The notes: a model not told the origin generated them from the letters alone. A stretch of DNA of 64,000 nt from Tanypteryx hageni (GCA_028673005.1 CM054120.1:56170057-56234056); one strand, 5' to 3'. Counted from the stretch's first letter, positions 9,820 through 24,448 are shown. Made by a program: numbers and translations.

Positions 9820-12590
9820 TTATATTCCACGTAGAAAATGTTTAATCGGTTTAAACATTCCCTTCTTGCCGTTGTGTTCCACGTGATCTCTAAAGACCGC
9901 TTTATGGACACTTTCGTTGCCAATGTAGACACACATCGGATTTTCACCACATTGCCCTTGATAAAAAGGAATTTATATTACAATGAAAATATCTTTTATA
10001 ATTTCATGAATTAACTTAACTGTAAAGTAATTTCTTGCTTTTTAACTAACATCATTGTTAATAAAACAATCTAAAGACTAACATGAATATAATTACTGTT
10101 TATTCTACACAAAAGTATGCTGTTACTCGAAAAGTAAATTTATATGGATTGTATTCGAAAAGTCACACTCTACTGGGTTTAGTAGGGGTGACATATTTTT
10201 CAGTCTTCTGTCTTGGCAAATTTCAAGGCCGTTCTATAGTGGAGATGAATTTATAAATTCATCTAGTGTTAACATAAGCTTTTGAAACAGAAAATTCTAA
10301 TGTTTATTAATGCTATTTTATATTCTTAATGATATTATGACGAAGTCCGTTGCAATGTAAATTGCTTAGTGATGAATGGATAGTAACTGTGAATTTCTGA
10401 CATGTTCTAGATTCATAATGGAAACGACTCCTCCTACGTCTCCTGTCTTCCGCTGCCTCCTTCATTTCCCAATCCTCGCATATTCCAAGATCTCTATTTT
10501 TCTACTTCTTCTTTTTCTTCCTTTAAACTTACATTCTAGTGGACCTCTTCAGATAAATTCTCTTGTTAGTATGTTCTCTTTTCAATTAGATTTATTTTGT
10601 TTCATGAACGGAAGATTATCCGGGCATAAATTAAATTGCCTGGATTACATTTTAGTCTCACTTACGTTCCCCTTGTTTTGCTGCTTGAGGCTTAAGTCAG
10701 TTTTTGAAGAGAACAGCTGCCTTCACCCAACTTGCATTCAAAATGTTATTCTATATCTAAGATTAATATGTTTAGCTGTATTTTCATAGATTATTCATAT
10801 CTTACTAACCTTTTATCTCAGAAGAGTTGCTAAGGCGTACAACAGCATCTCTTTGGAGTGAATGTACCGGTTTCTGTTATTTGTATCCTTCAGCGCCCCA
10901 CAAATTCTTCTAAAACGTTAAATAGTGATTATGGCAATAGGTCAAAAGGCTTGGCTATTTAAAATTTCTGTCATTAACAGTGTAAGCTTTAATCATCATT
11001 GTATATCTTAAAAAAATAACAAATACGTTTTCTCCTTAAATTCTACTACAACATTACAGGAAATCCACCAAAATTTTCAAATACACTCACATTGGTATAA
11101 TGGTTATCTTGTTACCTTGGTAATATACCTCGCGTTCCGCGAATTTTTCTGCGTCGCCTCGCGTCTCAAAGGTTACGTACAAAGTACCTTTGAATTCTGG
11201 GTTGCCAGTGAATTCGTTCTTAACATATACTCTCTGCAATAGAAGATGACAATTAACATTATATTCCTGAATTTTAATGCACAGAAAAAATAAATTCCAT
11301 TGCAAACTAAATTTCCACCATGAAAGTTATATTTTTCAATACTAAAGTCTACGTCAGTAACAGAAATATAAGAAGCGTTACTTGAGGATGCATCACATTG
11401 AGTAGCATGCTATAATACGTTCTTTACAGATTTATTATTTAATTTTCGAAAAACTCGTCAAGTTTGAGGAATGTTCTCAACAGTTTATAAAAATACTTGG
11501 TTAAAATTCAAAAAGTTAAATTAAATGCGATGAATGTTTAACTTCTATTCAATATTTAGCAAATTACTCAAGATCTTTCATGACCAAAAACCAAATAAAG
11601 TACATTTACCATGAATTGCGATCGAAAAATCGACAAAATCTAGTAAGTGGAATTTTTCAGATATAATGCAAATCATTAGTTTTATTTTTTTGTCTTCTTA
11701 ACTATCTTAGTGATACCATTATTTCGGCGATCGTATGTAGATGTAGCGAATCCATAACGATTTCTCCAAATAATAATCGAATTATTACACTTACTTCTTC
11801 ATTGGATTTTTAAATATCTTATAATGAAAATACGAAGTCGGGAGTTGGACGTAGGAATGCAGGAATAATTGATGTTTTTTTTCTTATATTCAAAATAAAT
11901 ACTATATCTAATTAAGCTAGTAAATTGAAAAAATAACCCAAAAATATTGGAATTTGTTATTGTTCATTGAGGTAACGGGAGACAGTATTGACTTTAAACC
12001 AAATGTGCGGCGAGTTTTATAAGTTTCTTTCAAGCAGATATTATATTACATGTTTATCTTTATATTTATACATCGACAGTGTTTTCATTTAAATGGTTTT
12101 AAAAAAGATGTAAATCGACACATAAACGGTCAGCATTGTTCTTAGTGGGTAAAGAAGGAATACATGGGGATATGGATGAAATAAAAAAAACTATTAAAAA
12201 GATACAAAATATGGTTGGGGTAACTGAGTTAACCCGCTTGGTAGAGGAAAGTTTAATGAGATAATTTCCGTTTGACTCAGGTTAGGTTTGGTGAATATGA
12301 TGTTAAATACCTATTGGAGGGCGAACATTACCTGCAGATGAGGTTGCTGCACATTGGGGAAACATAGACTAAAATTCTTCCACATATTCATCTCTTTCTC
12401 TCATACTCATTTTGGTGAACCAAGCGCCTTGGCCGTTAATTTCGACAATGTCTACGCAAGCATCTTCACCTGAGTTTGCCTCTGTTCCAGACGAAATGTT
12501 CTCTCCGCACTTTTTGCAAAGCGTATTAACTGGAAATAGCATTAAGTGGGCAATAATTAATTTGAATATCGTGGTAGTGCATATTTTCAT
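9820..12590 (-). CDS. Secreted Cys-domain gene, copy 5 (nonsense at residue 74)
   Basis: Exon 1 is 12332-12590 and exon 2 is 9820-9956. It shares the codon 74 TAG and M17/N22/D47 with its neighbours. The promoter is at 12623-12654. The La-like exon in its intron is at 11091-11233. Confidence 0.5.
11091..11233 (-). pseudogene. La-type RRM exon fragment, copy 4 (frame open)
   Basis: Same sequence as the copy at 8129-8271, with open frame and intact splice sites. Confidence 0.55.
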
Positions 12591-12781
12591 ATTAAAACTC
12601 GACTGTAAGGAATTATAATGAACATTGAAAATAATTATTTACACCATATTTATGAGAAATCTGAGATCAAAATTTTAACAGAGGAAAAGACGAGATGTAC
12701 AGTACAAAGACCACCGCATAAAAAATTTTTACCAACTCAGGATCTCCTATTAACCACACATGTCCAGTTCGATCTGAGTGA

Positions 12782-15491
12782 TTATATTCCACGTAGAAAA
12801 TGTTTAATCGGTTTAAACATTCCCTTCTTGCCGTTGTGTTCCACGTGATCTCTAAAGACCGCTTTATGGACACTTTCGTTGCCAATGTAGACACACATCG
12901 GATTTTCACCACATTGCCCTTGATAAAAAGGAATTTATATTACAATGAAAATATCTTTTATAATTTCATGAATTAAATTAATTGTAAAGTAATTTCTTGC
13001 TTTTTAACTAACATCATTGTTAATAAAACAATCTAAAGACTAACAAGAATATAATTACTGTTTATTCTACACAAAAGTATGCTGTTACTCGAAAAGTAAA
13101 TTTAAATGTATTGTATTCGAAAAGTCACACTCTACTGGGTTTAGTAGGGGTGACATATTTTTCAGTCTTCTGTCTTGGCAAATTTCAAGGCCGTTCTATA
13201 GTGGAGATGAATTTATAAATTCATCTAGTGTTAACATAAGCTTTAGAAACAGAAAATTCTAATGTTTATTAATGCTATTTTATATTCTTAATGATATTAT
13301 GACGAAGTCCGTTGCAATGTAAATTGCTTAGTGATGAATGGATAGTAACTGTGAATTTCTGACATGTTCTAGATTCATAATGGAAACGACTCCTCCTACG
13401 TCTCCTGTCTTCCGCTGCCTCCTTCATTTCCCAATCCTCGCATATTCCAAGATCTCTATTTTTCTACTTCTTCTTTTTCTTCCTTTAAACTTACATTCTA
13501 GTGGACCTCTTCAGATAAATTCTCTTGTTAGTATGTTCTCTTTTCAATTAGATTTCGTTTGTTTCATGAACGGAAGATTATCCGGGCATAAATTAAATTG
13601 CCTGGATTACATTTTAGTCTCACTTACGTTCCCCTTGTTTTGCTGCTTGAGCCTTAAGTCAGATTTTGAAGAGAACAGCTGCCTCCACCCAACTTGCATT
13701 CAAAATGTTATTCTATATCTAAGATTAATATGTTTAGCTGTATTTTCAAAGATTATTCATATCTTACTAACCTTTTATCTCAGAAGAGTTGCTAAGGCGT
13801 ACAACAGCATCTCTTTGGTGTGAATGTACCGGTTTCTGTTATTTGTATCCTTCAGCGCCCCACAAATTCTTCTAAAACGTTAAATAGTGATTATGGCAAT
13901 AGGTCAAAAGGCTTGGCTATTTAAAATTTCTGTCATTAACAGTGTACTACAGCATTACAGGAAATCCACCAAAATTTTCAAATACACTCACATTGGTATA
14001 ATGGTTATCTTGTTACCTTGGTAATATACCTCGCGTTCCGCGAATTTTTCTGCGTCGCCTCGCGTCTCAAAGGTTACGTACAAAGTACCTTTGAATTCTG
14101 GGTTGCCAGTGAATTCGTTCTTAACATATACTCTCTTCAATAGAAGATGACAATTAGCATTATATTCCTGAATTTTAATGCACAGAAAAAATAAATTCCA
14201 TTGCAAACTAAATTTCCACCATGAAAGTTATATTCTTCAATACTAAAGTCTACGTCAGTAACAGAAATATAAGAAGCGTTACTTGAGGATGCATCACATT
14301 GAGTAGCATGCTATAATACGTTCTTTACAGATTTATTATTTAATTTTCGAAAAACTCGTCAAGTTTGAGGAATGTTCTCAACAGTTTATAAAAATACTTG
14401 GATAAAATTCAAAAAATTAAATTAAACGCGATGAATGTTTATTTTCTATTCAATATTTAGCAAATTACTCAAGATCTTTCATAAACAAAAATCAAATAAA
14501 GTAGATTTACCATGAATTACGATCGAAAAATCGACAAAATCTAGTAAGTGGAATTTTTCAGATATAATGCAAGTCATTAGTTTTATTTTTTTGTCTTCTT
14601 AACTATCTTAGTGATACCATTATTTCGGCGATCGTATGTAGATGTAGCGAATCCATAACGATTTCTCCAAATAATAATCGAATTATTACACTTACTTCTT
14701 CATTGGATTTTTAAATATCTTATAATGAAAATACGAAGTCGGGAGTTGGACGTAGGAATGCAGGAATAATTGATGTTTTTTTTCTTATATTCAAAATAAA
14801 TACTATATCTAATTAAGCTAGTAAATTGAAAAAATAACCCAAAAATATTGGAATTTGTTATTGTTCATTGAGGTAACGGGAGACAGTATTGACTTTAAAC
14901 CAAATGTGCGGCGAGTTTTATAAGTTTCTTTCAAGCAGATATTATATTACATGTTTATCTTTATATTTATACATCGACAGTGTTTTCATTTAAATGGTTT
15001 TAAAAAAGATGTAAATCGACACATAAACGGTCAGCATTGTTCTTAGTGGGTAAAGAAGGAATACATGGGGATATGGATGAAATAAAAAAAACTATTAAAA
15101 AGATACAAAATATGGTTGGGGTAACTGAGTTAACCCGCTTGGTAGAGGAAAGTTTAATGAGATAATTTCCGTTTGACTCAGGTTAGGTTTGGTGAATATG
15201 ATGTTAAATACCTATTGGAGGGCGAACATTACCTGCAGATGAGGTTGCTGCACATTGGGGAAACATAGACTAAAATTCTTCCACATATTCATCTCTTTCT
15301 CTCATACTCATTTTGGTGAACCAAGCGCCTTGGCCGTTAATTTCGACAATGTCTACGCAAGCATCTTCACCTGAGTTTGCCTCTGTTCCAGACGAAATGT
15401 TCTCTCCGCACTTTTTGCAAAGCGTATTAACTGGAAATAGCATTAAGTGGGCAATAATTAATTTGAATATCGTGGTAGTGCATATTTTCAT
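12782..15491 (-). CDS. Secreted Cys-domain gene, copy 6 (nonsense at residue 74, shortened intron)
   Basis: Exon 1 is 15233-15491 and exon 2 is 12782-12918. TAG is at codon 74. The intron lacks 61 bp at the 13946/13947 junction, giving a 2901-bp unit. The promoter is at 15524-15555. Confidence 0.5.
13992..14134 (-). pseudogene. La-type RRM exon fragment, copy 5 (frame open)
   Basis: The frame is open. The acceptor reads TTGAAG instead of TTGCAG; the AG is kept but the context is weaker. Confidence 0.55.
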
Positions 15492-15682
15492 ATTAAAACT
15501 CGACTGTAAGGAATTATAATGAACATTGAAAATAATTATTTACACCATATTTATGAGAAATCTGAGATCAAAATTTTAACAGAGGAAAAGACGAGATGTA
15601 CAGTACAAAGACCACCGCATAAAAAATTTTTACCAACTCAGGATCTCCTATTAACCACACATGTCCAGTTCGATCTGAGTGA

Positions 15683-18392
15683 TTATATTCCACGTAGAAA
15701 ATGTTTAATCGGTTTAAACATTCCCTTCTTGCCGTTGTGTTCCACGTGATCTCTAAAGACCGCTTTATGGACACTTTCGTTGCCAATGTAGACACACATC
15801 GGATTTTCACCACATTGCACTTGATAAAAAGGAATTTATATTACAATGAAAATATCTTTTATAATTTCATGAATTAACTTAATTGTAAAGTAATTTCTTG
15901 CTTTTTAACTAACATCATTGTTAATAAAACAATCTAAAGACTAACAAGAATATAATTACTGTTTATTCTACACAAAAGTATGCTGTTACTCGAAAAGTAA
16001 ATTTATATGGATTGTATTCGAAAAGTCACACTCTACTGGGTTTAGTAGGGGTGACATATTTTTCAGTCTTCTGTCTTGGCAAATTTCAAGGCCGTTCTAT
16101 AGTGGAGATGAATTTATAAATTCATCTAGTGTGAACATAAGCTTTAGAAACAGAAAATTCTAATGTTTATTAATGCTATTTTATATTCTTAATGATATTA
16201 TGACGAAGTCCGTTGCAATGTAAATTGCTTAGTGATGAATGGATAGTAACTGTGAATTTCTGACATGTTCTAGATTCATAATGGAAACGACTCCTCCTAC
16301 GTCTCCTGTCTTCCGCTGCCTCCTTCATTTCCCAATCCTCGCATATTCCAAGATCTCTATTTTTCTACTTCTTCTTTTTCTTCCTTTAAACTTACATTCT
16401 AGTGGACCTCTTCAGATAAATTCTCTTGTTAGTATGTTCTCTTTTCAATTAGATTTCGTTTGTTTCATGAACGGAAGATTATCCGGGCATAAATTAAATT
16501 GCCTGGATTACATTTTAGTCTCACTTACGTTCCCCTTGTTTTGCTGCTTGAGCCTTAAGTCAGATTTTGAAGAGAACAGCTGCCTTCACCCAACTTGCAT
16601 TCAAAATGTTATTCTATATCTAAGATTAATATGTTTAGCTGTATTTTCAAAGATTATTCATATCTTACTAACCTTTTATCTCAGAAGAGTTGCTAAGGCG
16701 TACAACAGCATCTCTTTGGTGTGAATGTACCGGTTTCTGTTATTTGTATCCTTCAGCGCCCCACAAATTCTTCTAAAACGTTAAATAGTGATTATGGCAA
16801 TAGGTCAAAAGGCTTGGCTATTTAAAATTTCTGTCATTAACAGTGTACTACAGCATTACAGGAAATCCACCAAAATTTTCAAATACACTCACATTGGTAT
16901 AATGGTTATCTTGTTACCTTGGTAATATACCTCGCGTTCCGCGAATTTTTCTGCGTCGCCTCGCGTCTCAAAGGTTACGTACAAAGTACCTTTGAATTCT
17001 GGGTTGCCAGTGAATTCGTTCTTAACATATACTCTCTTCAATAGAAGATGACAATTAGCATTATATTCCTGAATTTTAATGCACAGAAAAAATAAATTCC
17101 ATTGCAAACTAAATTTCCACCATGAAAGTTATATTCTTCAATACTAAAGTCTACGTCAGTAACAGAAATATAAGAAGCGTTACTTGAGGATGCATCACAT
17201 TGAGTAGCATGCTATAATACGTTCTTTACAGATTTATTATTTAATTTTCGAAAAACTCGTCAAGTTTGAGGAATGTTCTCAACAGTTTATAAAAATACTT
17301 GGATAAAATTCAAAAAATTAAATTAAACGCGATGAATGTTTAACTTCTATTCAATATTTAGCAAATTACTCAAGATCTTTCATGACCAAAAACCAAATAA
17401 AGTACATTTACCATGAATTGCGATCGAAAAATCGACAAAATCTAGTAAGTGGAATTTTTCAGATATAATGCAAGTCATTAGTTTTATTTTTTTGTCTTCT
17501 TAACCATCTTAGTGATACCATTATTTCGGCGATCGTATGTAGATGTAGCGAATCCATAAGGATTTCTCCAAATAATAATCGAATTATTACTATTACTTCT
17601 TCATTGGATTTTTAAATATCTTATAATGAAAATACGAAGTCGGGAGTTGGACGTAGGAATGCAGGAATAATTGAAGTTTTTTTTCTTATAGTCAAAATAA
17701 ATACTATATCTAATTAAGATTGTAAATTGACAAAATAACCCAAAAATATTGGAATTTGTTATTGTTCATTTAGGTAACGGGAGACAGTATTGACTTTAAA
17801 CCAAATGTGCGGCGAGTTTTATAAGTTTCTTTCAAGCAGATATTATATTACATGTTTATCTTTATATTTATACATCGACAGTGTTTTCATTTAAATGGTT
17901 TTAAAAAAGATGTAAATCGACACATAAACGGTCAGCATTGTTCTTAGTGGGTAAAGAAGGAATACATGGGGATATGGATGAAATAAAAAAAACTATTAAA
18001 AAGATACAAAATATGGTTGGGGTAACTGAGTTAACCCGCTTGGTAGAGGAAAGTTTAATGAGATAATTTCCGTTTGACTCAGGTTAGGTTTGGTGAATAT
18101 GATGTTAAATACCTATTGGAGGGCGAACATTACCTGCAGATGAGGTTGCTGCACATTGGGGAAACATAGACTAAAATTCTTCCACATATTCATCTCTTTC
18201 TCTCATACTCATTTTGGTGAACCAAGCGCCTTGGCCGTTAATTTCGACAATGTCTACGCAAGCATCTTCACCTGAGTTGGCCTCTGTTCCAGACGAAATG
18301 TTCTCTCCGCACTTTTTGCAAAGCGTATTAACTGGAAATAGCATTAAGTGGGCAATAATTAATTTGAATATCGTGGTAGTGCATATTTTCAT
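15683..18392 (-). CDS. Secreted Cys-domain gene, copy 7 (nonsense at residue 74)
   Basis: Exon 1 is 18134-18392 and exon 2 is 15683-15819. TAG is at codon 74, with a silent change at A38. The first base of exon 2 is changed, turning junction residue 87 from Gly to Val. The intron has the 61-bp deletion (16847/16848). The promoter at 18425-18456 has the TCAGTG initiator and the copy-1-like upstream type, unlike its neighbours. Confidence 0.5.
16893..17035 (-). pseudogene. La-type RRM exon fragment, copy 6 (frame open)
   Basis: Open frame; TTGAAG acceptor as at 13992-14134. Confidence 0.55.
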
Positions 18393-18584
18393 ATTAAAAC
18401 TCGACTGTAAGGAATTATAATGAACACTGAAAATAATTATTTACACCATATTTATGAGAAATCTGAGATCAAAATTTTAACAGAGGAAAAGACGAGATGT
18501 ACAGAACAAAGACAAACGCATAAAGAAAATTTTACCAAGTCAGCATCTCCTATTAACCACACATGTCCAGTTCGATCTGAGTGA

Positions 18585-21355
18585 TTATATTCCACGTAGA
18601 AAATGTTTAATCGGTTTAAACATTCCCTTCTTGCCGTTGTGTTCCACGTGATCTCTAAAGACCGCTTTATGGACACTTTCGTTGCCAATGTAGACACACA
18701 TCGGATTTTCACCACATTGCCCTTGATAAAAAGGAATTTATATTACAATGAAAATATCTTTTATAATTTCATGAATTAACTTAATTGTAAAGTAATTTCT
18801 TGCTTTTTAACTAACATCATTGTTAATAAAACAATCTAAAGACTAACATGAATATAATTACTGTTTATTCTACACAAAAGTATGCTGTTACTCGAAAAGT
18901 AAATTTATATGGATTGTATTCGAAAAGTCACACTCTACTGGGTTTAGTAGGGGTGACATATTTTTCAGTCTTCTGTCTTGGCAAATTTCAAGGCCGTTCT
19001 ATAGTGGAGATGAATTTATAAATTCATCTAGTGTGAACATAAGCTTTAGAAACATAAAATTCTAATGTTTATTAATGCTATTTTATACTCTTAATGATAT
19101 TATGACGAAGTCCGTTGCAATGTAAATTGCTTAGTGATGAATGGATAGTAACTGTGAATTTCTGACATGTTCTAGATTCATAATGGAAACGACTCCTCCT
19201 ACGTCTCCTGTCTTCCGCTGCCTCCTTCATTTCCCAATCCTCGCATATTCCAAGATCTCTATTTTTCTACTTCTTCTTTTTCTTCCTTTAAACTTACATT
19301 CTAGTGGACCTCTTCAGATAAATTCTCTTGTTAGTATGTTCTCTTTTCAATTAGATTTCGTTTGTTTCATGAACGGAAGATTATCCGGGCATAAATTAAA
19401 TTGCCTGGATTACATTTTAGTCTCACTTACGTTCCCCTTGTTTTCCTGCTTGAGCCTTAAGTCAGTTTTTGAAGAGAACAGCTGCCTTCACCCAACTTGC
19501 ATTCAAAATGTTATTCTATATCTAAGATTAATATGTTTAGCTGTATTTTCAAAGATTATTCATATCTTACTAACCTTTTATCTCAGAAGAGTTGCTAAGG
19601 CGTACAACAGCATCTCTTTGGTGTGAATGTACCGGTTTCTGTTATTTGTATCCTTCAGCGCCCCACAAATTCTTCTAAAACGTTAAATAGTGATTATGGC
19701 AATAGGTCAAAAGGCTTGGCTATTTAAAATTTCTGTCATTAACAGTGTAAGCTTTAATCATCATTGTATATCTTAAAAAAATAACAAACACGTTTTCTCC
19801 TTAAATTCTACTACAACATTACAGGAAATCCACCAAAATTTTCAAATACACTCACATTGGTATAATGGTTATCTTGTTACCTTGGTAATATACCTCGCGT
19901 TCCGCGAATTTTTCTGCGTCGCCTCGCGTCTCAAAGGTTACGTACAAAGTACCTTTGAATTCTGGGTTGCCAGTGAATTCGTTCTTAACATATACTCTCT
20001 GCAATAGAAGATGACAATTAGCATTATATTCCTGAATTTTAATGCACAGAAAAAATAAATTCCATTGCAAACTAAATTTCCACCATGAAAGTTATATTTT
20101 TCAATACTAAAGTCTACGTCAGTAACAGAAATATAAGAAGCGTTACTTGAGGATGCATCACATTGAGTAGCATGCTATAATACGTTCTTTACAGATTTAT
20201 TATTTAATTTTCGAAAAACTCGTCAAGTTTCAGGAATGTTCTCAACAGTTTATAAAAATACTTGGTTAAAATTCAAAAAGTTAAATTAAATGCGATGAAT
20301 GTTTAACTTCTATTCAATATTTAGCAAATTACTCAAGATCTTTCATGACCAAAAACCAAATAAAGTACATTTACCATGAATTGCGATCGAAAAATCGACA
20401 AAATCTAGTAAGTGGAATTTTTCAGATATAATGCAAATCATTAGTTTTATTTTTTTGTCTTCTTAACTATCTTAGTGATACCATCATTTCGGCGATCGTA
20501 TGTAGATGTAGCGAATCCATAACGATTTCTCCAAATAATAATCGAATTATTACACTTACTTCTTCATTGGATTTTTAAATATCTTATAATGAAAATACGA
20601 AGTCGGGAGTTGGACGTAGGAATGCAGGAATAATTGATGTTTTTTTTCTTATATTCAAAATAAATACTATATCTAATTAAGCTAGTAAATTGAAAAAATA
20701 ACCCAAAAATATTGGAATTTGTTATTGTTCATTGAGGTAACGGGAGACAGTATTGACTTTAAACCAAATGTGCGGCGAGTTTTATAAGTTTCTTTCAAGC
20801 AGATATTATATTACATGTTTATCTTTATATTTATACATCGACAGTGTTTTCATTTAAATGGTTTTATAAAAGATGTAAATCGACACATAAACGGTCAGCA
20901 TTGTTCTTAGTGGGTAAAGAAGGAATACATGGGGATATGGATGAAATAAAAAAAACTATTAAAAAGATACAAAATATGGTTGGGGTAACTGAGTTAACCC
21001 GCTTGGTAGAGAAAAGTTTAATGAGATAATTTCCGTTTGACTCAGGTTAGGTTTGGTGAATATGATGTTAAATACCTATTGGAGGGCGAACATTACCTGC
21101 AGATGAGGTTGCTGCACATTGGGGAAACATAGACTGAAATTCTTCCACATATTCATCTCTTTCTCTCATACTCATTTTGGTGAACCAAGCGCCTTGGCCG
21201 TTAATTTCGACAATGTCTACGCAAGCATCTTCACCTGAGTTTGCCTCTGTTCCAGACGAAATGTTCTCTCCGCACTTTTTGCAAAGCGTATTAACTGGAA
21301 ATAGCATTAAGTGGGCAATAATTAATTTGAATATCGTGGTAGTGCATATTTTCAT
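18585..21355 (-). CDS. Secreted two-domain Cys protein, copy 8 (intact)
   Basis: Exon 1 is 21097-21355 and exon 2 is 18585-18721. Codon 74 is CAG, so all 131 codons are open, with M17, N22 and D47. This is one of few intact genes between 3 and 28 kb. The promoter is at 21388-21419 (TCAATG). Confidence 0.55.
19856..19998 (-). pseudogene. La-type RRM exon fragment, copy 7 (frame open)
   Basis: Open frame with TTGCAG acceptor and GTGAGT donor. Confidence 0.55.
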
Positions 21356-21546
21356 ATTAAAACTCGACTGTAAGGAATTATAATGAACATTGAAAATAAT
21401 TATTTACACCATATTTATGAGAAATCTGAGATCAAAATTTTAACAGAGGAAAAGACGAGATGTACAGTACAAAGACCACCGCATAAAAAATTTTTACCAA
21501 CTCAGGATCTCCTATTAACCACACATGTCCAGTTCGATCTGAGTGA

Positions 21547-24256
21547 TTATATTCCACGTAGAAAATGTTTAATCGGTTTAAACATTCCCTTCTTGCCGTT
21601 GTGTTCCACGTGATCTCTAAAGACCGCTTTATGGACACTTTCGTTGCCAATGTAGACACACATCGGATTTTCACCACATTGCCCTTGATAAAAAGGAATT
21701 TATATTACAATGAAAATATCTTTTATAATTTCATGAATTAACTTAATTGTAAAGTAATTTCTTGCTTTTTAACTAACATCATTGTTAATAAAACAATCTA
21801 AAGACTAACAAGAATATAATTACTGTTTATTCTACACAAAAGTATGCTGTTACTCGAAAAGTAAATTTATATGGATTGTATTCGAAAAGTCACACTCTAC
21901 TGGGTTTAGTAGGGGTGACATATTTTTCAGTCTTCTGTCTTGGCAAATTTCAAGGCCGTTCTATAGTGGAGATGAATTTATAAATTCATCTAGTGTGAAC
22001 ATAAGCTTTAGAAACAGAAAATTCTAATGTTTATTAATGCTATTTTATATTCTTAATGATATTATGACGAAGTCCGTTGCAATGTAAATTGCTTAGTGAT
22101 GAATGGATAGTAACTGTGAATTTCTGACATGTTCTAGATTCATAATGGAAACGACTCCTCCTACGTCTCCTGTCTTCCGCTGCCTCCTTCATTTCCCAAT
22201 CCTCGCATATTCCAAGATCTCTATTTTTCTACTTCTTCTTTTTCTTCCTTTAAACTTACATTCTAGTGGACCTCTTCAGATAAATTCTCTTGTTAGTATG
22301 TTCTCTTTTCAATTAGATTTCGTTTGTTTCATGAACGGAAGATTATCCGGGCATAAATTAAATTGCCTGGATTACATTTTAGTCTCACTTACGTTCCCCT
22401 TGTTTTGCTGCTTGAGCCTTAAGTCAGATTTTGAAGAGAACAGCTGCCTTCACCCAACTTGCATTCAAAATGTTATTCTATATCTAAGATTAATATGTTT
22501 AGCTGTATTTTCAAAGATTATTCATATCTTACTAACCTTTTATCTCAGAAGAGTTGCTAAGGCGTACAACAGCATCTCTTTGGTGTGAATGTACCGGTTT
22601 CTGTTATTTGTATCCTTCAGCGCCCCACAAATTCTTCTAAAACGTTAAATAGTGATTATGGCAATAGGTCAAAAGGCTTGGCTATTTAAAATTTCTGTCA
22701 TTAACAGTGTACTACAGCATTACAGGAAATCCACCAAAATTTTCAAATACACTCACATTGGTATAATGGTTATCTTGTTACCTTGGTAATATACCTCGCG
22801 TTCCGCGAATTTTTCTGCGTCGCCTCGCGTCTCAAAGGTTACGTACAAAGTACCTTTGAATTCTGGGTTGCCAGTGAATTCGTTCTTAACATATACTCTC
22901 TTCAATAGAAGATGACAATTAGCATTATATTCCTGAATTTTAATGCACAGAAAAAATAAATTCCATTGCAAACTAAATTTCCACCATGAAAGTTATATTC
23001 TTCAATACTAAAGTCTACGTCAGTAACAGAAATATAAGAAGCGTTACTTGAGGATGCATCACATTGAGTAGCATGCTATAATACGTTCTTTACAGATTTA
23101 TTATTTAATTTTCGAAAAACTCGTCAAGTTTGAGGAATGTTCTCAACAGTTTATAAAAATACTTGGATAAAATTCAAAAAATTAAATTAAACGCGATGAA
23201 TGTTTAACTTCTATTCAATATTTAGCAAATTACTCAAGATCTTTCATGACCAAAAACCAAATAAAGTACATTTACCATGAATTGCGATCGAAAAATCGAC
23301 AAAATCTAGTAAGTGGAATTTTTCAGATATAATGCAAGTCATTAGTTTTATTTTTTTGTCTTCTTAACCATCTTAGTGATACCATTATTTCGGCGATCGT
23401 ATGTAGATGTAGCGAATCCATAAGGATTTCTCCAAATAATAATCGAATTATTACTATTACTTCTTCATTGGATTTTTAAATATCTTATAATGAAAATACG
23501 AAGTCGGGAGTTGGACGTAGGAATGCAGGAATAATTGAAGTTTTTTTTCTTATAGTCAAAATAAATACTATATCTAATTAAGATTGTAAATTGACAAAAT
23601 AACCCAAAAATATTGGAATTTGTTATTGTTCATTTAGGTAACGGGAGACAGTATTGACTTTAAACCAAATGTGCGGCGAGTTTTATAAGTTTCTTTCAAG
23701 CAGATATTATATTACATGTTTATCTTTATATTTATACATCGACAGTGTTTTCATTTAAATGGTTTTAAAAAAGATGTAAATCGACACATAAACGGTCAGC
23801 ATTGTTCTTAGTGGGTAAAGAAGGAATACATGGGGATATGGATGAAATAAAAAAAACTATTAAAAAGATACAAAATATGGTTGGGGTAACTGAGTTAACC
23901 CGCTTGGTAGAGGAAAGTTTAATGAGATAATTTCCGTTTGACTCAGGTTAGGTTTGGTGAATATGATGTTAAATACCTATTGGAGGGCGAACATTACCTG
24001 CAGATGAGGTTGCTGCACATTGGGGAAACATAGACTAAAATTCTTCCACATATTCATCTCTTTCTCTCATACTCATTTTGGTGAACCAAGCGCCTTGGCC
24101 GTTAATTTCGACAATGTCTACGCAAGCATCTTCACCTGAGTTGGCCTCTGTTCCAGACGAAATGTTCTCTCCGCACTTTTTGCAAAGCGTATTAACTGGA
24201 AATAGCATTAAGTGGGCAATAATTAATTTGAATATCGTGGTAGTGCATATTTTCAT
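21547..24256 (-). CDS. Secreted Cys-domain gene, copy 9 (nonsense at residue 74)
   Basis: Exon 1 is 23998-24256 and exon 2 is 21547-21683. It is the higher-order-repeat partner of copy 7 with the same TAG at codon 74 and the same silent A38 change, but residue 87 is Gly. The 61-bp intron deletion is at 22711/22712. The promoter is at 24289-24320. Confidence 0.5.
22757..22899 (-). pseudogene. La-type RRM exon fragment, copy 8 (frame open)
   Basis: Open frame; TTGAAG acceptor. Confidence 0.55.
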
Positions 24257-24448
24257 ATTAAAACTCGACTGTAAGGAATTATAATGAACACTGAAAATAA
24301 TTATTTACACCATATTTATGAGAAATCTGAGATCAAAATTTTAACAGAGGAAAAGACGAGATGTACAGAACAAAGACAAACGCATAAAGAAAATTTTACC
24401 AAGTCAGCATCTCCTATTAACCACACATGTCCAGTTCGATCTGAGTGA

